From positions 21,899,828-21,963,827 of the forward strand of contig NC_047065.1 in the NCBI RefSeq assembly GCF_902459465.1: a stretch of DNA of 64,000 nt, given 5' to 3'. Positions 51,925-63,697 of this stretch are shown piece after piece (position 1 is the first letter of the stretch; each line of letters begins with the position of its first letter). The DNA comes from Asterias rubens. Taxonomy: Eukaryota > Echinodermata > Asteroidea > Forcipulatida > Asteriidae. A program made the position numbers and the translations under genes. The notes under the pieces were generated by a model. The model worked only from the letters and a program-made list of their open reading frames with translations, searched no databases and had not been told where the DNA came from.

Positions 51925-52440
51925 TCAAAGGCACTGGACACCTAATCAAAAAATTGTTAGTATACAAACTTGATAATATAAAAACATTCGATGTATTTTT
52001 TTGTATAAATTTTAAATTTTGAGTGTGTATTTTTATATAACATGTTTTTAGACACGCAAAACCAAAACGCATTTCACTGTACACATTTGTTTTTTTTACA
52101 AGTGAAAATTAAAACATTCTTATTATTGTGAGAAACGCCGGCTCCCTCTGAAGTAACGTGTAGGTTTTGAGAAATATTATTTCTCACTAAATATTATTTT
52201 AATTTAACTTATTTTATAAGAGACACAGCTAACACGGTCCCAAATTTGAGGCATCTGATTGCACACAACTTGTGCGACAAAGGTTTTTTTTTTTGTCTTC
52301 CATTATTCTTTTGCAACTTCGACGACCAATTTATTTCAAATTTTCACGCATATGTTGAGAACACCATGGAGAAAGAATAATTATGGGTACATTGGTAAGA
52401 AAACTGGTATTTGATAATTACAAAGGTTAACTGCCCGTAA
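51925..52440. mobile_element. Family A, strongly diverged and expanded
   Basis: CAAAGGCACTGGACACC, CGCCGGCTCCCTCTGAAGTA, GCATCTGATTGCACACAACT and CGACGACCAATTTA are in family order; the right end is unclear. Confidence 0.5.
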
Positions 52441-52479
52441 CAAAAACTGCCATCAGCTAATTGATTATCGGTGTTTTAA

Positions 52480-52799
52480 TTAAAGACAATGGACACTATT
52501 GGTAATATTGTCAAAGACCAGTCTCCTCACTTGCTGTATCTCAACATATGCATAAAATAACAAACCTGTGAAAATTCAAGTTGTGTGCATTCAAGATGCT
52601 TGATTTTGTGACCTCAAATTCTATCTGAGGTCTCGAAATCAAATTCGTGGAAAATTACTTCTTTCTCGAAAACTACGGAGAAGGGAGCCATTTCTCACAA
52701 TGTTTTATACTGTCAACCTCCCCCTATTACTTGTTGCAAAATCAGGTTTTATGCTGATAATTATTTTGAGTAATTACCAATAGTGTCCGCTGCCTTTAA
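52480..52799. mobile_element. Family A, shortened
   Basis: TTAAAGACAATGGACACTAT to AGTGTCCGCTGCCTTTAA. The left arm lacks the usual GAAAGAAAAAACACC block. Confidence 0.75.
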
Positions 52800-54510
52800 A
52801 AGGGTACCGCTCAATCAAGGCTTGCGTTTCACACAAACAAATCATCTTCTGTAATTTCAATCAAAATGTCATAAAAGAAACATTGCGTGTTGTACAATCA
52901 TTGAAGCAGATGTTTGTTTTGTTTTTGTCGACACATTTCGTTTGAGCTTGGTTCGAGCATCTTTTTTTATGGTTCGAGAAAGAGGCCACACACCAATGGT
53001 GAAATACCGATCCGAGTCACACCCTGGCGCACCACCGCGCGCCATTGCTGAGGTGTACATGTGCCTAGTTTTGTGCACAAAGACATGAGGAAATCATGTT
53101 TCTTTTCACTCTTCATGGAAATTTCCTCAACGAATAACACCATTTCTTTTATCATGACATACCAATGTAGACTGGCCAAAAATGGTTGCAACAAAATATA
53201 CGCCAAATCATCTTGAAAAAGGTGCTTGTCTTAGCCGAGTTAGGGGTCAAAGACGCGGAAACTGCATAATAGACGTTAAAATGCATTACATCGGCAAGGT
53301 ATTTTGTAAGAATTTCAGTATTTTACTTTCTGCTTAATTTTAAAAATTTACCAAGAATGTAGTACGTTGTTATATCAAGCAGCCACATCAAGGAAAGTTC
53401 ATAAATAGTCGAGGAAGATATTCGATTCCCATAAAAAAGTGAAAATGAAAACGCCTGGATCGGTCTATAACATTTCCATCAACATATTTTCATTTACCTC
53501 TACGACATTAGTCATTCAACACAGAGGTGTGTTTTACCATGGAGGTAGGAATCTCCATGGTTTTACGGAACTTCCTTAACAAAAATACCAATTCATACTC
53601 TCACGCGTTTTGGGGTTCATCGGTTCTTGGTTATGAATTAACTTCCCATTACAAATTAACAAGACATTTACTTGCACTTTCGAAATGTCAAAAATCGGCA
53701 GTCCGGAAATATTTGTGATAAAGGAACAAACCATAGCTACATCCTGAGCAGGCCTAGGGTGTCGGCGACGACGCGGAATTAATGTAGTTTCCGTCTGGAT
53801 CCCAGCAGGCAACTCATTTGTAGTCGGAACAGTAGTGAAAATCCACACCCCGTCCCCATCGGTGCCAGCCGAAGCAATCCAAAACAAGAAGTTGAAGTTG
53901 AATGAACTTCCATTTTCAGCTCATTTTTTTTCCTCAACATCAACCAAAATTTCGAGAAAAGAAATTCTACAAATTGTGATTTTTTTTGTTATTCTGAATA
54001 ATGGATATCCCCTCATGAAAAAGGGCCAAGATTCGCAATAGAGCAAGGACATTGCTCTATGCAATACAATACTACACATGGACATTAGTATTCACAAGGT
54101 CGTTCCACTATTGTTGGAGCTCTCCACCCAGCCCCTCAATGCATTGTAATGGGTCACCTGCCATCTGTAGTCTTTTGAGTCTGCTCGGCTTGGGAGCACG
54201 ATCAAAACTCCCATTAAATCTCTCAGGCAGCAACCCCCTTCCTCCATGCACAAAACCAGAGAAAAGTTCCATATTCACCAACAAACCGTGCATACAAATC
54301 TGCACTGTAGATTGACTTTGTACATAGGTAGGGTTTCAAAAGGCGACTTCCATTTCAGAGGTCCCTAAAGTGAGTCTTTTTTAATGACGAATCTGTTTTT
54401 TGTCTCATAACTCACTGGTTTGACAATATAAGTAAATCGAAACAGTTTGACATCCATATGGTTTGACCTTGAGCTTCAAATAAATGTAATCCTAGATATT
54501 GCATAATAGA
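52800..54510. other. Intergenic DNA with unrecognised minus-strand frames
   Basis: Reverse-strand frames at 52967-53206, 53576-53887 (containing FWIASAGTDGDGVWIFTTVP) and 54108-54305 (containing GGRGLLPERFNGSFDRAPKP) have coding-like composition but match no family I know. They have no paired splice sites that I could defend. They may be relics of unidentified transposons. Confidence 0.25.
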
Positions 54511-54655
54511 GTCGATGGCAGGTCATCGCGCATGCGTTCTGTACGGTGGCCTGCTAAGATCCCCACTGTCACTGCCTACGGAGTAGTCGATGGCAGGTCA
54601 TCGCGCAAGCGTTCTGTCAATGGCCTGCTAAGACCCCCACTGTCACTGCCTACGT
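54511..54655. repeat. 75-bp direct repeat, two units, upstream of gene 7
   Basis: GTCGATGGCAGGTCATCGCG at 54511 and 54586, followed in both by CCCCACTGTCACTGCCTACG. It lies 170-310 bp before the gene 7 ATG. Confidence 0.75.
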
Positions 54656-54821
54656 GTATTGTCACTATGCCTAGGGAGTGGTCGGTGTATTGAGTATTAG
54701 GCCTGCGCCAGCGCGTTGTGTGTGTGGATGAACATTACGAACGGAGCAGATAAAGGAATTTTGCTACACCTGTATTTGTAAGCGTATAGTATCTTGAGGA
54801 GAGGAAAGCCTTATTGCAAAG

Positions 54822-54912
54822 ATGTCGATTTCTGCAGAAATTCAGCGAGTTATGTTGGCTGTATCCCTGGTGCTGTTACTTGGAGGATTTGGAAATGCTA
54901 TAAGCGGATTTG
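54822..54912 (+). CDS. Gene 7 signal-peptide exon
   Basis: It reads MSISAEIQRVMLAVSLVLLL and GGFGNAISGF, ending TTTG/gtaagg in phase 1. ATG in the context aaagATGT; the core is VMLAVSLVLLL, with likely cleavage after GNA. Confidence 0.75.
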
Positions 54913-57900
54913 GTAAGGACATCTGTTTGGTTTGTTTTCGCAAAAATATTTGCTAACTATCTTGAGTGTAGTAGTGCAGTGGGTGGGTGGCAGTTATAAG
55001 TTCTTTTCCGGGGCGCCACGAATCCGAAGACGCAAAACACACATCTCTTCGTTCGTAGAACAGGAAATGTCGGACAAGAAAACGATGGGGTCCTTTTTGC
55101 TTTTTAGTTAGCGACGCTTACATAGAGGCTGCTGACATGTATTTCAATATGTGAAGATGTCATAGAACGAATAATAAGTTAAAGACGCGGCCTGTGAACC
55201 TTCGGTAATTGTCATCACGATATAGACCAGTCTTCTCACTGGTGATTCTCAACATACTGCACAAAATAACAAACCTGTGAAAATTTGAACTCAATTGGTC
55301 ATCGAAGTTGTGAGACAATAATGGAAAAAAAAAACCTTGTCACTTGAAGTTGTGCACTTTCAGATGCTTGAATTCGATACCTCAAAATCTTATTCTGAGG
55401 TATTGAAATCAAATTCAAATATTTTTAGTGAGAAATACTTTCTCGAAAACAACGTTACTTTAGAGGGGGGCGTTTCTCACAATGTTTGTTATATATACTA
55501 TCATTGTCTCTCCATTGATCGCTAACAATTAAGTTTCAATTATTTTGAGCAATTATACCAATAGTATCCAGTGCCCTTTATTAAATAAATAGCAATACAC
55601 AACCTGATAAATAACTCTTCTCAGATTCCAATTTTATTTAGGGGCATAACAACTGGCATCTTTTTACAAAACCACACATTACTTCCAAGTGAAATGCTCC
55701 AGAAAATTCTGTTTTACTATCGAACGCTGCTGTCGTCAGTGTACCGAAGGTGTTGACATATTATTTTAAAAATATGATTACCAAACGTATGCCTGACCAC
55801 TGTATAAGGTAATTACTCAAAATAATTGTAAGCATAAAAACATACTTGGTGACGAGCAATGACGAGCTAGAGCTGTTAATAGATAAAACATTATGAGAAA
55901 CGGCTCCGTCTGAAGTACCGTAGTTTTAGAGAAAGAGGTAATTTCTCAATCAAATAATATTTAAATATGAATAACAGATTTTTACAAAGGCATCTGAAAA
56001 CAAACAAGATTGGGTTTTTTCTTTCATTATCTTGCACCTTCGATGAAAAAATGAGGCAAAATCTGCAGAGTTTGTTATTTCATGCAAGAAATACACCATG
56101 TGAGAAGACTGGTATTTGACTATATTACCAAGGGCGTCCAGTACCATTTTGGGCAGAGGTAATTTCTCACTCAATTGAAGACTTTTGCTGAAGCCTTTTT
56201 TTTTGTATGCATCTTAAAGGAACACGTTGCCTTGGATCGGTCTTTGAAAAGCGTTTGAAACCGTTTGTTATAAAATGCATATGGTTAGTAAGATATTTCA
56301 AAAGTAGAATACAATGATCCACACAAATTTGCCTCGAAATTGCGTGGTTTTCCTTTTACTTTGCGAACTAACACGGTCGGCCATTTATGGGAGTCAAAAA
56401 TTTGACTCCCATAAATGGCCGACCGTGTTAGTCGACGAGGTAAAAGGAAAACCACGCAATTTCGAGTGATACTAGTGTGAATCATTATATTCTACTTTTA
56501 AAATATCTCTCTAATCATATGCATTTTATAACATATGGTTACAAGTTTGATTTCGAGACCTCAGATTTAGAATTTGAGGTCTCGAAATCAAGCATCTGAA
56601 CGCACACTACTTCGCCTGACAATTGTGTTTTTTCTTTCATTGTTATTTCGCAACTTCGACGACCGACTGAGCTCAAATTTTCCCATGTTTGTTATTTTAT
56701 GAATTTAATGTTGAGATGCACCAAGTGAGCAGACTGGTCTTTAACAATTACCAATAATGTCCATTATCCACTGGCCACTGTCTTTAAGTGTGAGATTCTG
56801 ATGACGTCGAAAAGTCAATAGTATTCATGAATTCACAGCCAGGTTGTAATCAGTACACAAATAGCTGCACACAGTCATTCGCTGATTCATTCATCAAGGA
56901 TGGAATTGTCAAAGACCAGTATTCTCACATGGTGTATCCCAACCTATGCAACAAAAGGAACAGTATTGTGAACATTTTGACCCAATTGGTCTTAGGTTGC
57001 AAGAGAATAATGAAAGAAAACCCCTTGTTACAAAGAAATATTTATACTATCTTCAGAGGGAGCCGTCTCACAATGTATACAATTAACATCTCTCCATTGT
57101 TCATTAGCAATGAAGATGTATGCCAATAATTATTTGAGTAATTACCAATAGTGTCGGTGCCTTTAAGTGGTCGATTCTGTTGACGTATATAGGTAAAAAC
57201 GTTCACTCATTAGGATCGTGAAAAGTCAATAATTATTCATGAATATACAGCCAGGTTATAATCATTGCACATCTCATCAAGAGCACACAGTCACTCGTTG
57301 ATGTACTGTGTTTATCATGGAGGATGTGTGATACATCTTTGGTTAAAGACACTGCGGACACTATTGGTAATTGTCAAAGACCAGTCTTCTCACTTACTGT
57401 ATCTCAAAAATTGCATAGAATAACAAAACTGTGAAGATTTGAGCTCAATCGGTCATCGAAGTTTCGAGATAATAATGCAAGAATAAAATCCATGTCACAC
57501 GGAGTTGTGTGCTTTCAGATGCTTGATTTCGATACCTCAAATTCTCTTCTAAGGCCTCGAAATCAAATCCGTGGACAATTATTTCTCGAAAACTACGTCA
57601 CTTCAGAGGGAGCCGTTTCTCACAATTTGTTTCACATTCAACACCTTCCCATTACTTGTTACCAAGTAAGGTTTTATGCTAATCATTATTTTGTGTCCAC
57701 TGCCTTTAAAGGGACTGGACCCTTGTTGGGTTACTTGTCAAATACCAGTTTTCTCACTTGGTGTATCACAACATAATCATTATGTTTAAAATAAAAATTC
57801 GTGACTCAGTTAGTCTCTAAAGTTGCAAAAGATTAACAAAAGGAAAAAACACACTTGTTGCCAAAAATAGTTGTGTGCTTTCAGCCTAAAAAAAAGCTTC

Positions 57901-60900
57901 AGGTCTGAAGTCTTTTTTGAGTGAGAAAAAAAACCTGTTTTTTAAGGCACAGGACAGTATTGGTGTCGGGCCTGGAGGTTGATTTGCCCACAATTCTATG
58001 CACAGTTAAAAACACAAGTAGGCCTACCGTATTTCAAATACCGTGCAAAAAAATGAATTTTGCTTTCTCTTTCGATTTCCCCGCTTGCTGTGCATTAACT
58101 TTTATCCATCATTGTTTTGCCTGAACTTGGGAAGGCCACCGAATAAAGTGTCCATGCTCTTTTCTTAAAATATTTTCCCCGAAACGTTGTACTTTTTCAA
58201 ACGACGTCTGGTCACATTTATAACTATTGGTTTGCACCAACAAATTATAAGCATAAAATATAGCTTGTAACATTATCGAGTACAATGCTTTGGTCAGTAT
58301 ACTAATACTGTTTATGGTGTTTTTTTCTAAAGTATTCTGCTTTACTGCAAATTTTCTTTGGAAAATTAAATAATAAATTATTACAACAAAAATGTGTTTT
58401 GCACATCACAATACATTTCAATTTAGAAATACAGTAGTAGCTTTTATCAGTGTTATTCGTGACGAACCTAAAGTTGAGTACAGATTCGTATTGGCGAATC
58501 TGCGATATGTGTGTATAGTTTCGTAAAATTAATTTACACTTACGTCAATAGAGTGACGTTACAGAAAGTCAGAGAATAGACTTTAAAATGTATCCTTTAT
58601 CCTTAAAGGGAAGGTTCGCGTTTGGTAATTGTCAAAGACCAGTCTTCTCACTTGGTGTATCCCATCATAACCATAAAATAACAAGCCTGTGACAATTTGG
58701 GACCAATTGGGCATCGAAGTTGCGAGGAAATGATGAAAGAAAAGACACGCCCTTGTTGGACGAATTTGTGTGCTTTCAGATAAGAATAAAAGACTTTTAT
58801 CTAGAAGTCTTTTATTATTTTAGTGAGAAATTACCTCTGTCTCAAAAACTAAGTTACTTCAGAGGGAGTCATTTCCCACAACGTTTTATACTATCAACAG
58901 CTCTTCAATGCTCGTTACCAAGTCAGTTTTTAAATTAATATTCGATTTGAGTATAATTACCATAAACGTGTACCTTCCCTTTAAAGGGTATTATGTACTT
59001 GTTCCCAACAAAACACCCAATGTCCACAGATTTACATTAAACTTACACAGTTTGAAGATTATGATAGTAGAAAGCTTCCCTTGAAATTTTACTTGAGAAG
59101 TGAGTAAATGTAATAATTTTCGTCTCATTTAAGCATGTAAAAACGTATTAACCAGTTATGCTATGGTTTTGGTATAATATAATAACTGGTTAAAGGAACA
59201 CGTTGCCTTGGATCGGTCGAGTTGGTCTTTGAAAAGCGTTTGTAACCGTTTGTTATAAAATGCATGGTTAGAAAGATGTTGTAAAACTAGAATACAATGG
59301 TCTACACAAATTTGCCTCGAAATAGCGTGGTTTTCGTTTTATTTTGAACGAACTAACACGGTCCGCCATTTATGGGAGTCAAAAATTTGACTCCCATAAA
59401 TGGCCGACAGTGTTTGTCGACGAGGTAAAGGGAAAACCGTGCAATTTCGAGGCATATTAATTGTGTGGATCATTGTATTCTACTTTTAAAACCCCTTTCT
59501 AACCATATGCATTTTATAACAAACGGTTACAAACGCTTTGTATAGACCAACTCGTCCGATCCAAGGAAACGTGTTCCTTTAAGGGGATTTTACATGCTAA
59601 AATAATTTTGGTCTCATGAGACCAAAAAATATTTTGTGACTTGTTTTACTCATTTCTCAAAAACTACACAACCTTTGTTAGAAACAATTGAAGGGAAGCT
59701 TTCCACTATCATTATCTTCAAACCCTAAGTTTAATGTAAATCTGTGGACATTTTCAAAAAAGTACCCGAATCCCTAAACAACGTACGTTGTATTGTATAC
59801 ACGTTTTTGTAAAATGGCAATTCTGCACGTTTTGACAATCCGCCATGATATCATTCAATTTGGTTCAGTGATTACAATAATAGTATTATTCATTGTTGAT
59901 ACAAAATATTCCGTTTTGCCGAATGAAAAAAATGCACTGTATTTTGAATTATGGTGCGGATAAAATATTCAATAAAAACGTCGACCCTTCAAAGAGTCTC
60001 CCATTGTTAACATTTTTAAAAAAAAATCGCCATGTTTCCTTGCTTGGTTGGCGGCAAATTCTGTTTAAGCCTATACAAAATTTTGCAGCAACCGTTCCAC
60101 ATTTTGTCACCTGTGTCTTTCTGCCTTTTTTCATCCATTTCAGACCCAAGGTTACCACACAATAATGTATTGTTTGAAATTTGTATGCAGGATGAAAGGC
60201 ATCGGGAAAAATACACTGATCATGAGAAATCATACGTGACCACTATGACTTCTATTAGGCTGAGTAAAAAAAAAACGTGTTTCGCGTCCGGGTGTCGAAA
60301 TTAAAAAAGGAGGGAAGAGGTTTTTTTATCAAGATGGCCGCCATTCTTTTTTTAAAGTTCCAAATATCCATTGTTTTTTAGTGTTTAAACACACAATACA
60401 TAAATGAAACATGTTGGACAAGATATTAACGGCAGTGGACAATTATTGGTAATTACCCAAAATAATTATCAGCATGGTAATGAGTAATGGGGGAAGTTGA
60501 TAGTATAAAACATTGTGAGAAACGGCTGCCTCTGAAGTAACGTAGTTTTCAGAATTTGATTTCTTGACCTCAAGTTTAGAATTTGAGGTCCCGAAATCAA
60601 CCATCTAAAAGTACACAACTTCATGTGACAAGGTTTTTTTTTTTCTTTCATTATTATCTCGCAACTCGGAAGATCAATCAAGCTCAAATTTTCACAGGTT
60701 TGTTATTTTAAGCATATGTTGATATACACTAAGTGAGAAGACTGGTCTTTGCCAATTACCAATAGTGTCCACTGTCTTTAAACATAATAATAGTGTGGGT
60801 TTTATTGGTGTTTTTGTCATCGTAAAAAAAAATGTAGCACCCTCCCAAGGTTGGAAGAGGGCCTTTTTCTTTTCTATTTTAAATGGCCGCCCGCACTATT

Positions 60901-63625
60901 TTGAAAGGCAAATGACTAAGCTACTTTTTCAAAACTTGTTGTTTTTTTCTCGCTGCGATGTCCTCTTTTTTCGTAGCAAAAAAAACATTACAAAAATGAG
61001 AAGGCCTCTAAAAAGCGAGCGGGCGGGCACGCTTAACATGTTTTATTGTTATTTGGCCTTATTGTGTATAATAAATAAAACATTTCTCCCAACCCTTTTA
61101 TCTTGCATATTTCAAACACAACACATTGTATGGTAAAAACTCGAGTTTAAAATGGTTGAAAATAAGTCAAAGAGACGGCTATTGAAACGAAACGAGAACC
61201 ACATTCAAGTTGCTTGGATGTAACTGTTTTGTTTCCGTTTTTTTTATAGCACTTATTCTCTATCACTTTCTTTCGACAATGACAAAGGTTAAATGCTCAG
61301 TACTTGTAATCGGAAAAGGGGAGTTAATTTTATCATTCTTTGTTGGTTTGTTAAATTTATTTCCTTATTTAAATATTACTTAAAACTAGTAATAGTTGTC
61401 ATATAGCCGTATGCACTAAAGTTAAACCAAAGTACTTATAAGAACAAACACTTGTGCATCAACAACAACTTGGATACTCGAATTCCCGCCCAAATGTGCA
61501 CCCTCAAGCTCTAATGCATAAACTGCATCACCACCAGCAGTCCATCATTCTCCTGAAGACGAGCAGAAATAAACTGTTCGAAACGTCGAGAGACCAAACT
61601 GGTGTCCCAGGGAATCCGCCGGAGATTCGGTTCCCTTAAACACCACTAAATTTCGCACCACGTTAAATTCATTAATGTTTGTGATATATTTGGTTCCGGA
61701 AGTTCGCATAAGCTCGAGATTTGTTGGAGACTCGATTCGAAGTATACAAAGCCCTGAATGCATCTCAGATGAACCCTTGTTCTGTACTCCACCTATGGAG
61801 GTAGAAATATTTCAACCTCCATGGTGTGCCATAGAAGATTGTCTTCACGAAACGTGGGTGTGTTGAGACATTGTTAAAAGAGCGATTGTCTGACAACACC
61901 TTCATCGCACGGTTTTAAGATGCGCGTAGCGAGCACCGTAACCATTTGTATTGAATTTAATCTTTAGATGATTTTGATGATGAAGTGCCACCAATATTTG
62001 TGTGCTTTCTGATGCCTAACAAGGGTTTCAGGCCGGAGGTCTTGAGTGTGAAATTACCTCTCTCTCAAAAAACTACATTATGAGGGAGCCGTTTCTCCAA
62101 ATAATATAACACTACCAACATCTCTCCGTTGTTGTGAGTAATTTCCAAATGTGTCCACTGCCTAAAAACAATTACGAGTTGTAATTCGCTTTTTTTGTTC
62201 TCTTCTTAAAAACAGATAATTTCGTCGATAGGTGCGGGGAGACTGTTGATATTGAAAACTCCGGGGATCAAGTGGACTCCCAGATGGGAGTATACTACGA
62301 GAACGACCTCGACTGCACGGTGACTCTGACAACCTCCTTCGGCCGGCAGATCTTATTGGAGGTCACCAGTATGATCATCAAGGGTGACCCGTCGGACTGT
62401 AGAACAACCGACTATTTGGAGGTGTTCGATGGGCCGGCCAAAGTCACCTCGGTCGGCTTGTTCTGTGGGAACGACGCAAGCATCTACGACTCAATTACTT
62501 CGACTGCCAACTCTATCACCGTGCAATTCAAGACCAACGTCACTGTCACGGGCACTGGATTTTACTTTGTCTACACTTCGTTCTCTATGGGTAAGTACCT
62601 CGTATTCGTTGTGCGTATATAATTTACTGCAGGTTTCTCGTTCAATTTCGGCAAATGAGCAGCATTTATTTTTCTCGCAATGGAATTAAAACAAATTTGC
62701 CCCTCCAGTTGTTAATGCATTTCAAATTTTAGAATTCGGCCATTCAACTTGGTTTTGAACTATAATGCCTGAAGTCTTTTAATAGCATTTGGGTGAGAAA
62801 CTACCTTCAGAGCAAACTAGGCTTGTGTTCAAGGCTGACTTCAATGTCACAGGCAGTGTTTTTTCTTTTTCGTTTTTACTTCACGTTCACTTCGTACTAG
62901 TTTAAAAGGAACATTACCGAAACATGGACAACAACACACAAAATGAATGATCGCATCAACGGTTGCTACACTCAACTGCTGCGTAGAGATCTCAACATCC
63001 ACTGGCGGAACCATACTACAAACAGTGAGGTTTATGGCAATCTACCACCACTTTCCGAGACCATAATGCAGAGACGTCTCCAGTTTGCTGGCCACTGTTT
63101 GCGAACATCGGATCAACCTATATCGCATCTGGTCTTCTGGAATTCTCCTGGCGGACATCCAAATCGCGGCAGGAGGAAAATGAGCTACTCTGACACCATC
63201 ACCCGAGACACAAATCTCAATCCAAACGAGACTCAACAAAGCAACCTGGCACCACTTCATCAAAGCTGGACGAAGGATGATGATGATGATGATGACATAA
63301 TTGATAGACACTTGATATACACATTCAAGACACTCCAGAAAGCTCACCTGTTTTAGGAGGTGTATATCACCACTAACTTTACCGGACAACCTCGGTAGTT
63401 GGTAAGACACTGCTCTAGAATTGCATGGGTCGTGGGTTCGAATCCCACCGAGTAACATGCCCGTGATACTTTTTCACAGGACTCATGAAAGTACTGAGTA
63501 TACAGTGCTAATTATACACATCGGTGTATGGGTAAAAAACAAAATGAATAAACTGTTCTCCTGTTAGTGCCAACATACATCAGCGACAGAGAGCAAACTG
63601 TTGAATTTGGCGCTTTATAAATTTC

Positions 63626-63697
<72 letters not shown>

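Noticed and set aside
53576-53887. 103-aa minus-strand ORF as a real gene
   Set aside because: Part of it looks coding, but no motif, splice partner or second copy supports it; reported only as an unassigned region.
63385-63470. Possible tRNA gene (good B box)
   Set aside because: No cloverleaf with an acceptor stem could be closed, and the same head and body recur at 3110 and 30425, so it is a SINE.
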